Shown here in pieces: positions 1 through 9,068 of a stretch of 64,000 nucleotides of DNA; position 1 is the stretch's first letter; every line of letters begins with the position of its first letter. A model generated the notes under the pieces. That model did not search any database and was not told the origin of the DNA. It worked only from the letters and a program-made list of their open reading frames with translations. The translations under genes were made by a program, and so were the position numbers. This DNA comes from Vreelandella piezotolerans (GTDB lineage: Bacteria; Pseudomonadota; Gammaproteobacteria; Pseudomonadales; Halomonadaceae). Location of the stretch: positions 62,001 to 126,000 of the forward strand of contig NZ_CP048602.1 in NCBI RefSeq assembly GCF_012427705.1, in the 5' to 3' direction.

Positions 1-115
1 CGAAAGGGGAGTGAACGCGGGCATCGTGAAGGCTACGCAGGGCTAATACGATGCCGCCCATGGCTGCCATGGGAAACAAAAAGATCAGCGGTAGCAGGTA
101 TTCCAACCAAACCAT
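1..115 (-). CDS. Partial membrane protein of unknown function (N-terminus only)
   Basis: An open frame starts with ATG at 113-115 on the minus strand and runs off the left edge, giving 38 residues. Residues about 3-28 are almost entirely hydrophobic (MVWLEYLLPLIFLFP and onward), so this is a membrane anchor or first transmembrane helix, followed by a charged stretch (LRSLHDARVH). I do not recognise the family. It lies 49 bases beyond the yciH stop on the same strand and could be the next gene of the same transcript. Confidence 0.5.
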   Translation of the reverse strand, partial: MVWLEYLLPLIFLFPMAAMGGIVLALRSLHDARVHSPF

Positions 116-164
116 TGTCGTGCCTTGCCCTTTCGCCAGGAGCTGAGAGTATGCGTTGGACGCG

Positions 165-539
165 TCAACCGCCAGCCAATTTCACTTGATAACCCATTGA
201 GGTTAAGGCATCGCGCAGAGTTTCGCGATGGTCACCCTGGATTTCTATGACGCCCTCTTTGACAGCTCCACCGGTACCGCAGCGCTGCTTGAGGGTTTTG
301 GCGAGTACTTTGAGTTCTGCCTGAGTCAGAGGCACGCCGCGGATGGTCGTGACGCCCTTGCCTTTTCGGCCGCTGGTTTCACGGCGGATGCGCACGATAC
401 CGTCCAGTTCGGCCAGGCGCGCTTGTTCGCTGGTGTCTTCACAGCGACAGTCATCGATCGGGGCCCGGCAGTCGGGACACGTCTTGCCATGCTCAGTGGA
501 GTAAACGAGGCCACCGAGCTGATCACGTAATGAGGCCAT
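165..539 (-). CDS. yciH: YciH, SUI1/eIF1-like translation factor
   Basis: This 124-residue protein is a bacterial homologue of eIF1. The family binds the small ribosomal subunit and is thought to affect the fidelity of start-codon choice; it is not essential in E. coli. The C-terminal half carries the SUI1 core: a basic loop around residues 52-68 (RRETSGRKGKG then VTTIRG) and KQRCGTGGAVKEG near 84-96. The N-terminus has four cysteines, CPDC at 21-24 and CRC at 31-33, a possible metal knuckle found in many proteobacterial members. The start lies one base after the stop of the upstream HAD gene, so the two are probably translationally coupled. Confidence 0.9.
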   Translation of the reverse strand: MASLRDQLGGLVYSTEHGKTCPDCRAPIDDCRCEDTSEQARLAELDGIVRIRRETSGRKGKGVTTIRGVPLTQAELKVLAKTLKQRCGTGGAVKEGVIEIQGDHRETLRDALTSMGYQVKLAGG

Positions 540-540
540 A

Positions 541-1239
541 CTATTTCTCTGTTGAGTGATGGGGCATTGCCGCCTGCCATCGCTCGTGAGTCAGTTGTTC
601 AACGACCGCAGGTAGCTGATACATGTTGCTAATCATAATAGCGCCTTCCGGCGTTGCCTCGGCATCGGGAAAGCGATTCAGATGAATGACGGTCATACCT
701 GCCTGCAGGGCTGCCTGTACGCCAACGAGCGCATCATCAATGGCAATGCAGTCGTGTGCCGCAAAGCCCATGATACTGGCTGCGTGAAGATGTAAACAGG
801 GCTCTGGCTTCCAACAGTTGGCGGTGTAGCCGCTAAACAGCCTGTGACCGAAATACGCGCTGAGGCCGGTGGCGTTCAACGCAGTGCGGATCTTGGTTTC
901 AGGTCCGTTGGAGACGACGGCGCTGGGGTAATGTGCCAAGGCGTCGAGCGACTCCCGGGCGCCGGGTATGGTGGTGAGTTCGCGGGCAAGACGCTCAGCC
1001 AAGTTGGCGCGCATGGTTCGCTCCATGCGGTCCAAGCGTTCGCCATCGACTTCGCCATGACGCGTTTGCAGTTCTGCCACGATGCGTCGGAAGCGGGCAC
1101 CTCGAAACTCCCCTAAATAATCGGAAGAGGCAAATGGCAGGCCCACCGTGTTGAGGCCACGAGCCATCTCTTCGGCCAACAAGGGTTCGCTATCGACGAG
1201 AGTGCCATCACAATCAAACAGCAGAAGTGGAAGCGGCAT
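541..1239 (-). CDS. HAD-superfamily phosphatase, PGP/beta-phosphoglucomutase-like
   Basis: A 232-residue cytoplasmic haloacid dehalogenase-like hydrolase. Motif I is DCDGT at 9-13 (nucleophile D9, general acid/base D11), motif II is the VVSNG serine, motif III is the lysine in KPEP, and motif IV is the IAIDDA aspartate pair. An alpha-helical cap of roughly residues 17-85 between motifs I and II is the subfamily I type seen in phosphoglycolate phosphatase, YieH and YniC. Such enzymes remove phosphate from small sugar phosphates; the substrate cannot be told from sequence. It is followed with a one-base gap by yciH. Confidence 0.85.
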   Translation of the reverse strand: MPLPLLLFDCDGTLVDSEPLLAEEMARGLNTVGLPFASSDYLGEFRGARFRRIVAELQTRHGEVDGERLDRMERTMRANLAERLARELTTIPGARESLDALAHYPSAVVSNGPETKIRTALNATGLSAYFGHRLFSGYTANCWKPEPCLHLHAASIMGFAAHDCIAIDDALVGVQAALQAGMTVIHLNRFPDAEATPEGAIMISNMYQLPAVVEQLTHERWQAAMPHHSTEK

Positions 1240-1326
1240 GAGAGTTCCTTGCAGCGTGACAAGCGCTACTCACGTTAGTTTAAGCCGACTAGGCCACTAT
1301 TGAACGAGATTTTTCGAGCTTTGTGA

Positions 1327-1353
1327 ACACTGTTTTATAATTTTTTACAGTGT
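1327..1353. repeat. AT-rich inverted repeat ACACTGT-N13-ACAGTGT
   Basis: Two perfect 7-base arms (1327-1333 and 1347-1353) flank a T-rich 13-base spacer that includes TATAAT at 1336-1341. It sits in the 248-base gap between two divergent genes, so it may be an operator overlapping a promoter or a hairpin. Function is unproven. Confidence 0.3.
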
Positions 1354-1487
1354 GTCTGCTCAAGGGAAGCGCTGCCCGCTACGGATATGATGGCAACGCT
1401 TCAGTTTTCAGGCACTCCATGTGAATCGCTATGAGACCGGCTATAGTAGGTAGGCGACGCCGCAATAACCATAAAATGGAGATATAT

Positions 1488-1820
1488 ATGCGACTTACCC
1501 CTTGGTTCCTATCATTAGTGGTGGGCACTGTGCTCATGACCTCTGCGGGCAGCGTATTGGCAGAGCCGGAAACCGACGCCAGTAGCGAGCAGCACCAGGC
1601 GCTGGATGATGCGGCTCTGGAAGAGAAATACGGTATCAAGGCCGGTGCCGTTCAGCGTGATGAAGCCACCGAAACGGCGGCAACGGAAGAGTCGGAAGAC
1701 ACTGCTGACAACGGTAGTGAAGAGCGTGACAACACCGAGGGTGGTACCGGCGGTACCGGAAGCGCCGAGGATGCCATCGAGAACGGCGAGGATGAGCAGA
1801 GTAACGACGATAACGAGTGA
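1488..1820 (+). CDS. Small very acidic exported protein, unknown function
   Basis: The protein has 110 residues if it starts at the ATG at 1488, which follows GGAG (1478-1481) at six bases; an upstream ATG at 1431 in the same frame has no ribosome site. Residues 1-25 form a clear signal peptide (MRLTPWFLSLVVGTVLMT, ending SVLA before EPE). The mature part is low complexity and strongly acidic: runs of Glu, Asp, Thr and Ser, a short GGTGGTG linker, and the end ENGEDEQSNDDNE. A modest ordered patch, LEEKYGIKAG, lies near residue 45. Such acidic secreted proteins are typical of halophiles. I do not recognise the family. Confidence 0.75.
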   Translation: MRLTPWFLSLVVGTVLMTSAGSVLAEPETDASSEQHQALDDAALEEKYGIKAGAVQRDEATETAATEESEDTADNGSEERDNTEGGTGGTGSAEDAIENGEDEQSNDDNE

Positions 1821-1826
1821 CCGCGC

Positions 1827-2168
1827 TTAGCGAGAAAGGCGTCGTGAGTTGGCGCTGCTGCGTCGATGGTAAGGTTGCATGGCTTTTTGGCTGGTAATCC
1901 ACCAGGGCGCATAGCGCCCGCTCATGGCGTTGAGCAACGCTTTTTGCACCACAAGGCCAGCTTCCATGCTGGCCTCCATTTTTTCAGTCACCATGCGCTG
2001 ATTTTCTCGCATCATGGAAGGGCTAAAAAAGGGCTGTGTTTGCCAAAGCTGTTGGCGTCTGGCGATGGTGGACAATGACGAGCTCCACAGCTCCATCCCC
2101 ATCATGCTGGCTTTCCACAGGTCGAATAGGGCTGTCGTAGTGTAAAAAGAGGGTGGAGAGTGCTTCAT
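1827..2168 (-). CDS. Phasin-like protein (possible PHA granule-associated protein)
   Basis: A 113-residue, mostly helical, methionine-rich protein without a signal peptide. The pattern FDLWKASMMGMELWSSSLST, then an amphipathic helix with the repeated MVTEKMEASMEA and a tail rich in Arg and Ser, resembles the short phasin-type proteins that coat polyhydroxyalkanoate granules, and Halomonas species commonly make PHA. No phaC or phaR neighbour is present, so the assignment rests on composition and helix pattern only. It stands alone between the acidic exported protein (convergent) and fba. It could equally be an unrelated helical protein. Confidence 0.5.
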   Translation of the reverse strand: MKHSPPSFYTTTALFDLWKASMMGMELWSSSLSTIARRQQLWQTQPFFSPSMMRENQRMVTEKMEASMEAGLVVQKALLNAMSGRYAPWWITSQKAMQPYHRRSSANSRRLSR

Positions 2169-2237
2169 GGTGAGACCTATCTGATGAGAAATGATGGCTG
2201 ACTGTCTTTAGTCATAGTCTATTTTTGCTGCATTGCA

Positions 2238-2266
2238 ATAAAAAAGGCGGCCTGCAGGCCGCCTTT
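2238..2266 (-). terminator. Rho-independent terminator after fba
   Basis: A perfect palindrome GGCGGCCTGCAGGCCGCC (2246-2263), followed in the minus direction by a T-run (AAAAA at 2241-2245 on the plus strand). It lies 19 bases after the fba stop and closes the tkt-to-fba cluster. Confidence 0.9.
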
Positions 2267-2284
2267 ATATAAAGGGTGTACCGT

Positions 2285-3349
2285 TTATTTGATTTTGGGT
2301 GCCAACTCGCCGCGCTCGTAGCGCTGGAACATTGCTTCCAGGCTGATCGGTTTGATTTTGCTTGCGTTGCCCGCCGTGCCAAACGCTTCGTAGCGGGCGA
2401 TACAAAGATCGCGCATGGCGCTGACGGTCTCTTTCAAGAATTTGCGCGGATCGAATTCCGACGGATTCTCCGCCATGAAGCGACGCACGGCACCGGTGGA
2501 GGCTAAGCGCAGGTCGGTATCGATGTTGACCTTGCGAACGCCGTGCTTGATGCCTTCGACGATTTCCTCGACCGGGACGCCGTAAGTTTCTGGGATCTGG
2601 CCGCCGTAGCGGTTGATCACTTCCAGCCACTCTTGCGGAACGGAGGAGGAGCCATGCATGACCAGGTGGGTATCCGGAATGCGCGCATGGATCTCTTTGA
2701 TACGCTGGATGGAGAGGGTGTCGCCGGTCGGCGGCTTGGTGAATTTGTAAGCGCCGTGGCTGGTACCAATGGCAATCGCCAGCGCGTCGACCTGAGTCGC
2801 CTTGACGAAGGCGGCGGCTTCTTCGGGGTCGGTCAGTAGCTGTTCCATGTCCAGCTTACCTTCGGCACCAATGCCGTCCTCTTCACCGGCCATGCCGGTT
2901 TCCAGGCTACCCAAGCAGCCCAGCTCGCCCTCGACCGATACGCCACAGGCGTGGGCCATCTCGACCGCGCGACGGGTAACATCGACGTTGTAGTCGTAAT
3001 CCATCGGCGTCTTGCCATCTTCGCCTAGCGAACCGTCCATCATCACGGAGGAGAAGCCCAGCTGGATCGAGCGCTGGCAGACAGCGGGGCTGGTGCCGTG
3101 ATCCTGGTGCATGACCACCGGGATGTGCGGAAACTCTTCCACCGCCGCCAGAATCAGGTGGCGCAGGAAAGGCGCACCTGCATATTTGCGTGCGCCAGCG
3201 GAAGCCTGCACGATCACCGGAGAGTCGGTGGCATCGGCGGCTTCCATGATCGCCCGCATCTGTTCGAGGTTGTTGACGTTGAATGCAGGGATGCCGTAGC
3301 CGTATTCGGCGGCGTGGTCGAGCATCTGGCGCATGCTAATTAAAGCCAT
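2285..3349 (-). CDS. fba: Fructose-bisphosphate aldolase, class II
   Basis: The 354-residue enzyme cleaves fructose 1,6-bisphosphate to dihydroxyacetone phosphate and glyceraldehyde 3-phosphate (and the reverse in gluconeogenesis). It is the zinc-dependent class II type: the MHQDHG motif carries a zinc histidine and the catalytic aspartate, [10 protein letters not shown] follows, then the zinc histidines in GTSHGAYK and VMHGSSS, and the phosphate-binding VNIDTDLR. The length and the long loop fit the subgroup often called the Calvin-cycle type, common in non-photosynthetic proteobacteria such as Pseudomonas. It is the last gene of the minus-strand cluster, 64 bases after pgk, followed by a strong terminator. 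Confidence 0.95.
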   Translation of the reverse strand: MALISMRQMLDHAAEYGYGIPAFNVNNLEQMRAIMEAADATDSPVIVQASAGARKYAGAPFLRHLILAAVEEFPHIPVVMHQDHGTSPAVCQRSIQLGFSSVMMDGSLGEDGKTPMDYDYNVDVTRRAVEMAHACGVSVEGELGCLGSLETGMAGEEDGIGAEGKLDMEQLLTDPEEAAAFVKATQVDALAIAIGTSHGAYKFTKPPTGDTLSIQRIKEIHARIPDTHLVMHGSSSVPQEWLEVINRYGGQIPETYGVPVEEIVEGIKHGVRKVNIDTDLRLASTGAVRRFMAENPSEFDPRKFLKETVSAMRDLCIARYEAFGTAGNASKIKPISLEAMFQRYERGELAPKIK

Positions 3350-3413
3350 GGGGTCACCTTGTCGGTTGTCGGTGTGAACGGGTGCAGTGAGCGTGTAGTG
3401 TTATCGTGTCGCT

Positions 3414-4583
3414 TCAGCCGCGCTTTGCTGCGGCTTCTAATGCGGCTACCGCCGGTAGCTGTTTGCCTTCGACGTACTCTAGGAACGCGCCGCCGCCGGT
3501 GGAGATATAGGAAACACGTTCGGCAATAGCGTACTTGTCGATAGCGGCCAGGGTGTCGCCACCGCCGGCAATCGAAAACGCGCTGCTCTCGGCAATGGCA
3601 TGCGAGAGCACCTCGGTGCCTTTGCCAAATTGATCGATTTCGAAAACGCCCACGGGGCCGTTCCACAAGATCGTGCCGGCGTCTTTCAGCAGGCTGGCCA
3701 AGTGGGCGGCGGTGTCTGGGCCGATATCCAGAATCATCTCGTTATCGGCCACTTGGTCCACCGGCTTGACCACTGCATCGGCGGATTCCGAGAACTCCGT
3801 TGCCACGACGACGTCCGTGGGCAGCGGAATGGAGACTTTCTCCATCAGCGCTTTGGCTTGACCGATCAGGTCGGCTTCGTAGAGCGATTTGCCCACATTA
3901 TAGCCCGCCGCTGCGATAAAGGTGTTGGCGATCCCGCCGCCGACGATGAGCTGGTCGCACTTGTCAGAGAGGGCGGTCAGCACGTCGAGCTTGGTGGAGA
4001 CCTTGGAGCCGCCCACGATAGCCGCCATTGGGCGTGCTGGGGTTGCCAGTGCTTTCTCCAGCGCGTCCAGCTCTTGGGCCAGTAGCGGTCCTGCACAGGC
4101 GGTGGGTGCAAAGCGGGCGACGCCGTGGGTGGAGGCTTGCGCACGGTGGGCGGTGCCGAAGGCATCCATCACGAATATGTCGCAGAGCGCGGCGTACTGC
4201 TTGGCGAGAGATTCGTCGTCTTTCTTTTCACCGCTGTTGAAGCGTACGTTCTCGAGCAGTACGACATCGCCGTTGTCGAGCGTAGGGGCGGTGTCGAGGT
4301 AGTCGGTGATCAGTTTGACGGGGCTGCCCAGCAGCTCGCTCAGATGCTCGGCCACAGGGGCGAGCGAAAACTCATCGGCGGGTTCGCCTTCCGTGGGGCG
4401 GCCGAGATGGCTCATGAGCAGCACTTTGGCGCTGGCTCTGGCCGCTGCTTGAATGGTCGGCAGCGCGGCGCGAAGGCGGGCATCGCTGGAAACACGGCCG
4501 TTTTTGATTGGCACGTTCAGGTCTTCACGAATCAGCACACGCTGCCCTTCCAGGGGCAGGTCGGTCATTTTTTGCACGTTCAT
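3414..4583 (-). CDS. pgk: Phosphoglycerate kinase
   Basis: A full-length 389-residue phosphoglycerate kinase, which transfers phosphate between 1,3-bisphosphoglycerate and ADP in glycolysis and works in reverse in gluconeogenesis. Visible landmarks are the substrate-binding REDLNVP near residue 20, MSHLGRP near 60, [12 protein letters not shown] near 195, WNGPVGVFE near 310 and the nucleotide-binding [10 protein letters not shown] near 365. The bacterial length is normal. It is placed between epd and fba, as in many gammaproteobacteria. Confidence 0.97.
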   Translation of the reverse strand: MNVQKMTDLPLEGQRVLIREDLNVPIKNGRVSSDARLRAALPTIQAAARASAKVLLMSHLGRPTEGEPADEFSLAPVAEHLSELLGSPVKLITDYLDTAPTLDNGDVVLLENVRFNSGEKKDDESLAKQYAALCDIFVMDAFGTAHRAQASTHGVARFAPTACAGPLLAQELDALEKALATPARPMAAIVGGSKVSTKLDVLTALSDKCDQLIVGGGIANTFIAAAGYNVGKSLYEADLIGQAKALMEKVSIPLPTDVVVATEFSESADAVVKPVDQVADNEMILDIGPDTAAHLASLLKDAGTILWNGPVGVFEIDQFGKGTEVLSHAIAESSAFSIAGGGDTLAAIDKYAIAERVSYISTGGGAFLEYVEGKQLPAVAALEAAAKRG

Positions 4584-4640
4584 GTGAGCGGTTTCCTCGT
4601 GTTCAAGCGAATGTCAGTGCGCTAATGGGGGGACCCATTC

Positions 4641-5669
4641 TTAGCGAAACGTTGCCAAGCGCTGGCTGATGTCCAGCATGCGGTTGGCAAAGCCCCACTC
4701 GTTATCGAACCAGCACAGCAGTTTGATCAGGCGCATGCCGGCCACGCGGGTTTGGGTGGCGTCTAGGATGCCAGAGCGGGGATCATGATTGAAATCGATC
4801 GATGCCATGGGCGCTTCGGTATAGCCTAGCACGCCATGCAAGCGCTGCTGACTAGCGCGTTGCAGCAGCGCGTTGACTTGCGCGGCGCTGGTATCGCGTC
4901 GCACGGTCAGCGCGGCATCCATGGCCGAGACGTTGATGGTAGGCACCCGCACGTGCAGGCACTCGAAACGTCCAGTCAGGCTGGGCATCAGGCGACTGAT
5001 GCCGACCGCCAAGCCGGTATCCACCGGTACGATCGACTGCATGGCGGAGCGCGTCAGGCGCAGATCGGTGCGATGGTACGCATCGATCACCGGCTGGTCG
5101 TTCATGGCCGAGTGAATCGTGGTGGTAACACCATGCTCCAAGCCGAGCGCTTCATCCAGTACGGTGAGCAGCGGCACCAAGCAATTAGTGGTGCAGGACG
5201 CCGCAGAGACGATGCGCTGCGTGGGAGCGAGCTCATGCTCGTTGATGCCCCATACGATGGTGGCATCCACATCGTTTTCCGCGGGCTGGGAGAACAGCAG
5301 CCGCTTGGCCCCTGCCGCCAAGTGCTGCTCAGCGGTAGCGCGGTCCTTGAAGCTGCCCGAGCACTCGAGCACTAGGTCGATCCCTAGTGCTTCCCAGGGC
5401 AGTGCGCGAGGGTCGCGTTCGCACAATACCTGGATGCGCTGGCCGTTGACGAACAGGGCGCTACCATCGTTGTCCACCTCCCCCGGGAAACGACCATGAG
5501 TCGTGTCGTAACGGGTGAGATAGGTGATGGTGGCAAGGTCGGACAGCTCGTTGATCGCGACGACTTCAAGCGCCGGGTGCTGGCGCTCCACCAAGGCTCT
5601 CAGCACGCATTGGCCAATGCGCCCATAACCATTGATGGCAATGCGATATTTAGCGGAAGCGTTCGCCAT
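4641..5669 (-). CDS. epd: D-erythrose-4-phosphate dehydrogenase (GAPDH family)
   Basis: A 342-residue NAD-dependent dehydrogenase of the GAPDH fold. NGYGRIGQ (13-20) is the dinucleotide loop, C159 in SAASCTTNC is the catalytic cysteine, and the histidine in TTIHSAMND is its partner. Epd oxidises erythrose 4-phosphate to 4-phosphoerythronate, the first step of the DXP-dependent pyridoxal phosphate route. I prefer Epd over GapA because of AINEL after strand 2, HSAMNDQPVIDAYH and FNHDPRSGILD, which match Epd better than GAPDH. Activity on glyceraldehyde 3-phosphate cannot be excluded, given its place beside pgk and fba. Confidence 0.85.
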   Translation of the reverse strand: MANASAKYRIAINGYGRIGQCVLRALVERQHPALEVVAINELSDLATITYLTRYDTTHGRFPGEVDNDGSALFVNGQRIQVLCERDPRALPWEALGIDLVLECSGSFKDRATAEQHLAAGAKRLLFSQPAENDVDATIVWGINEHELAPTQRIVSAASCTTNCLVPLLTVLDEALGLEHGVTTTIHSAMNDQPVIDAYHRTDLRLTRSAMQSIVPVDTGLAVGISRLMPSLTGRFECLHVRVPTINVSAMDAALTVRRDTSAAQVNALLQRASQQRLHGVLGYTEAPMASIDFNHDPRSGILDATQTRVAGMRLIKLLCWFDNEWGFANRMLDISQRLATFR

Positions 5670-5728
5670 GATGCGATGCAGCTCTTGAACAAAGTGGCCC
5701 GATGATAACGCATTTCATCGGGGGTTGC

Positions 5729-6451
5729 TTATCCCGCCCCTAGCCCCACCAGTTGCCAAGCAAGCGGTAGCAGCAGAGCGGTAAAAATCCCGGTGAGGCT
5801 CATTCCGAGCGAGGCGAACGCTCCGGCGGTCGGACTGATATCGAACGCGCGCACGGTGCCGATGGCGTGACCATTGAGCCCCAGCGCAAAGCCGATGATA
5901 CGTTCGTCATGAATGTGCAGTAGCCTCGCCAATAGACTCACGAAAGGAATGGTCAGCACCCCCGTCACCAGAAGCGCGCCCATGAGGAGTGCCACGCTGC
6001 CGCCAAGTTGTTCCGTGATGCCGATGGCGATGGGCGCCGTCACCGATTTGGCCGCGATCGAGGCCAAGATCTCCGGACCCGCGCCGAGAAGCCAAGCAAT
6101 GCCAAGAGCGTAACAAGCGGCCAGAGTGGCAGCGATAGGCAGGCAAGCCGCCAACGGCTGCCACAGCGCACGAATGCGCGGTAGCTGTTGGTAAAGCGGC
6201 ATGCCCAACGCCACGGTGGCTGGACCTAGCAGGACCGTCAGCCAGGTTGCGCCTTGCTGATAGGTGGCATACGACAAGCCCAACAAGGCCAGCGTCGCGG
6301 CCAGCAGCAGAGCAGCGATCAAAATCGCCGGGAGCCAGGAAGGTTTACCCAAGCGCGTGAAAAGGGCGCTGCCCACAAGGTATGCGGCCAAGGTAAGCCC
6401 AACGGCCAATAACGGCGTGGCGGTCAAAGTGGGCAGCAAGCTAGTCGGCAT
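5729..6451 (-). CDS. lrgB: LrgB/CidB-family membrane protein
   Basis: A 240-residue integral membrane protein with about seven hydrophobic segments. The family signatures are present: GPATVALGMPLYQQL near 77-91, KSVTAPIAIGI near 134-144, and GLNGHAIGTVRAF near 193-205. LrgB works with LrgA; the pair has been linked to murein hydrolase control, pyruvate or glycolate export and overflow metabolism in other bacteria. The gene starts inside the end of lrgA (11-base overlap), as usual for this pair. Its position between tkt and epd suggests a link to carbon overflow, but that is inference. Confidence 0.88.
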   Translation of the reverse strand: MPTSLLPTLTATPLLAVGLTLAAYLVGSALFTRLGKPSWLPAILIAALLLAATLALLGLSYATYQQGATWLTVLLGPATVALGMPLYQQLPRIRALWQPLAACLPIAATLAACYALGIAWLLGAGPEILASIAAKSVTAPIAIGITEQLGGSVALLMGALLVTGVLTIPFVSLLARLLHIHDERIIGFALGLNGHAIGTVRAFDISPTAGAFASLGMSLTGIFTALLLPLAWQLVGLGAG

Positions 6452-6794
6452 GGCGGTGCCCCATCAATCGCTTGAGCAGCCACAGTGTCGTGAGCACACT
6501 CAGCAGCGTCCCCAGCAGCAGGGCCGCCACGATGGCTAGCCACTGGCTGGCCAGTTCATCGAGAATGAAGAACACGCCTACCACGCCTGGCATGATCAGC
6601 ATGGCCAAAAGTGCAATCAGCGGTTGGGCGGCGGCGGCAAGGCTAGCAGGTACTCTACCGATAACGGCAAGAGTGATGCACAGCAATAGCATGCCCACCA
6701 CTCCAGAAGAAATAGGTAAACCGGAGAAGTGGATCACGACTTCTCCGATTAACCAGTAGCTAATTAGCCATAAAAGGCCGTTTAGCGCGGGCAT
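6441..6794 (-). CDS. lrgA: LrgA/CidA-family holin-like protein
   Basis: A 117-residue protein with four hydrophobic segments, the size and pattern of CidA/LrgA (LISYWLIGEVVIHFSGLPIS then GVVGMLLL, a well conserved N-terminal signature). Family members form small membrane complexes with the LrgB partner encoded immediately downstream. The start ATG at 6792-6794 lies in the 3' arm of a perfect 8-bp hairpin and has only a weak ribosome site, so translation may be restrained. It follows tkt after 36 bases on the same strand. Confidence 0.85.
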   Translation of the reverse strand: MPALNGLLWLISYWLIGEVVIHFSGLPISSGVVGMLLLCITLAVIGRVPASLAAAAQPLIALLAMLIMPGVVGVFFILDELASQWLAIVAALLLGTLLSVLTTLWLLKRLMGHRHAD

Positions 6795-6806
6795 CGTAAT
6801 GCCCGC
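6787..6806 (-). promoter_or_regulatory. Hairpin enclosing the lrgA start codon
   Basis: On the minus strand GCGGGCAT, a TACG loop and ATGCCCGC form a perfect 8-bp GC-rich stem. The ATG of lrgA is the first triplet of the 3' arm. No T-run follows, so it is not a terminator. It may limit lrgA translation or mark the tkt/lrgA boundary. Confidence 0.55.
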
Positions 6807-6830
6807 ACCAGGCGCCGTTTGAGCGAGGAG

Positions 6831-8822
6831 TTAACCCAGCAGCTCATTGGCTTGTTTGACGATGTTCTCAACGGTAAAGCCGAAGTGCTTGAACAGCTCG
6901 CCCGCGGGTGCCGACTCACCGTAGGTGGTCATGCCAATCACGCGGCCGTCGAGGCCCACGTACTTGTACCAGTAGTCGGCGTGGCCCGCTTCGATGGCGA
7001 TACGCTTGGTCACGGCTTTGGGCAACACGCTTTCACGGTAGTCGGCATCTTGGCCGTTGAAGCGGTAAGCGGACGGCATGGAGACCACGCGCACGGCTTT
7101 ACCTTGCTGCTCCAGCTCGGCCGCGGCATCCATCGCCAAGGCGACTTCGGAGCCGGTCGCGATCAGGATGAGGTCCGGCGTGCCGTTGCACTCTTTGAGT
7201 ACGTAAGCGCCGCGCTGAATGGACGCCAACTGCGCCTTGGTGCGCGCCTGATGCGGTAGGTTCTGACGTGAGAGCACCAGCGCCGTCGGGCCGGAGTGGC
7301 GCTTGATTGCGGCATCCCAGGCGGCAGCGGTTTCCACTGCGTCACAGGGGCGCCAGGTATTCAAATTCGGCGTAGTACGAAGGCTGGTGAGCTGCTCGAT
7401 CGGTTGGTGGGTCGGGCCATCTTCACCCAGGCCGATGGAGTCGTGGGTAAATACGTAGATAGCCTGCTTGCCCATCAATGCCGCCATGCGCACGGCATTG
7501 CGCATGTACTCCATGAAAATCAAGAAGGTTGCGCCATAAGGCACGAAACCGCCGTGTAGAGCGATACCGTTCATCACTGCGCCCATGCCGAATTCACGCA
7601 CGCCGTAGTGGAGATAGTTGCCGCTGGCATCGTCTGGAGTGATTGCTTTGGCGCCCTTCCAGAACGTCAGGTTGGAGGGCGCCAAGTCAGCGCTGCCACC
7701 GAGCAGTTCCGGCATTTGCGGGCCAATCACGTTCAGTGCTTCGAACGATGCTTTACGCGAGGCAATGCTGTCCCCTTTTTCTTGCGCCTGCTCGATCAAT
7801 GCCGTCGAGGAGAGCTCGGCGGGCAGCTGTGCCTTCATGCGGCGCTCGAACTCTCGCGCCTCGGTCGGGAAGGCTTCCGCATAGCGAGCAAAGCGGGCGT
7901 CCCACTCTTGCTGACGCTGTTTGCCAGCGTCGCGAGCATCCCAGGCAGAGTAGATCGGCTCGGGGATATGGAACGGCGCGTGCTCCCAGCCCAGCTGTTG
8001 GCGCGCCAGGGCTACTTCGTCATCACCCAGCGGTGCGCCGTGGGCTTCTTCTTTGCCTTGCTTGTTGGGCGCCCCAAAACCAATGATGGTTTTACAGATG
8101 ATCAGAGTCGGCTTGTCGTCGTGGCTCTTCGCCAGTTCGATGGCTGCTTTGATCTCGTCAGGCTTGTGGCCATCGACGTTGGGCACCACGTGCCAGCCAT
8201 AGGACTCGAAGCGCTTGGCAGTATCGTCGGTGAACCAGCCGTCGACTTCGCCATCGATGGAGATGCCGTTGTCGTCGTATAGCGCAATGAGCTTGCCTAG
8301 CTGCTGAGTGCCCGCAAGAGACGCCGCTTCGTGGGAGATACCCTCCATCAAGCAGCCATCACCCAGGAAACACCAGGTGTGGTGGTCGACGATGGTGTGG
8401 CCGGGGCGATTGAACTGCGCGGCCAGCGTTTTCTCGGCAATGGCGAAACCGACCGCGTTGGCAAAGCCTTGGCCCAGCGGGCCAGTGGTGGTTTCGATGC
8501 CAGGAGCGTAGCCGAACTCCGGGTGGCCAGCGGTGGGCGAGTGCAGCTGGCGGAAGTTTTGCAGCTGTTCCAGGCTGAGTTCGTAGCCGCTCAAGTGCAG
8601 CAGCGAGTAGAGCAGCATGGAGCCGTGGCCATTCGACAGCACGAACCGGTCGCGATCGGCCCACTTGGGGTCTTCGGGGTTGTGCTTGAGGTAGTCATTC
8701 CACAGCACCTCGGCAATATCAGCCATACCCATGGGGGCGCCAGGGTGGCCGGATTTGGCCTTCTGAACGGCATCCATGGAAAGGGCGCGAATGGCATTGG
8801 CCAGCTCAAAACGGGACGGCAT
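6831..8822 (-). CDS. tkt: Transketolase
   Basis: A 663-residue thiamine diphosphate enzyme of the non-oxidative pentose phosphate pathway, moving two-carbon ketol units between sugar phosphates and making the erythrose 4-phosphate used by Epd. The N-terminal ThDP domain has GHPGAPMG (25-32), H66, H100 and the cofactor motif GDG (154-156) to NG (185-186). The pyrimidine domain has the [15 protein letters not shown] region near 400-420 and the [15 protein letters not shown] loop. Length equals the E. coli enzyme. It is the first gene of the minus-strand cluster tkt-lrgA-lrgB-epd-pgk-fba and is divergent from metK. Confidence 0.97.
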   Translation of the reverse strand: MPSRFELANAIRALSMDAVQKAKSGHPGAPMGMADIAEVLWNDYLKHNPEDPKWADRDRFVLSNGHGSMLLYSLLHLSGYELSLEQLQNFRQLHSPTAGHPEFGYAPGIETTTGPLGQGFANAVGFAIAEKTLAAQFNRPGHTIVDHHTWCFLGDGCLMEGISHEAASLAGTQQLGKLIALYDDNGISIDGEVDGWFTDDTAKRFESYGWHVVPNVDGHKPDEIKAAIELAKSHDDKPTLIICKTIIGFGAPNKQGKEEAHGAPLGDDEVALARQQLGWEHAPFHIPEPIYSAWDARDAGKQRQQEWDARFARYAEAFPTEAREFERRMKAQLPAELSSTALIEQAQEKGDSIASRKASFEALNVIGPQMPELLGGSADLAPSNLTFWKGAKAITPDDASGNYLHYGVREFGMGAVMNGIALHGGFVPYGATFLIFMEYMRNAVRMAALMGKQAIYVFTHDSIGLGEDGPTHQPIEQLTSLRTTPNLNTWRPCDAVETAAAWDAAIKRHSGPTALVLSRQNLPHQARTKAQLASIQRGAYVLKECNGTPDLILIATGSEVALAMDAAAELEQQGKAVRVVSMPSAYRFNGQDADYRESVLPKAVTKRIAIEAGHADYWYKYVGLDGRVIGMTTYGESAPAGELFKHFGFTVENIVKQANELLG

Positions 8823-9068
8823 GGGGGTGCTCCTCGCCTGAAAACGGAAAGAATAAAGGCGCTATTGTCGCTGACTTCCCCGGCGGCGGCAAATTCTCAG
8901 GGGTACGTTGTGGGAAGAACCCCCAACAGCGTGTAGACTCTGCCTCCCGAAGTGGTGGTGAACGTCACGGTGCCGCTTCTTTATACGGGCAGGGAACCTC
9001 CTGCCATGATTTCCTGCTGATGCTGCGGTCATAACGAAGCAGCCGTCATACAGAGGGTCGAGTGCGCG

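Noticed and set aside
8823..9068. Possible SAM or SAH riboswitch before metK
   Set aside because: The 246-base leader region has some short hairpins (for example GGCAGG with CCTGCC near 8988), but I could not match any known SAM or SAH riboswitch core.
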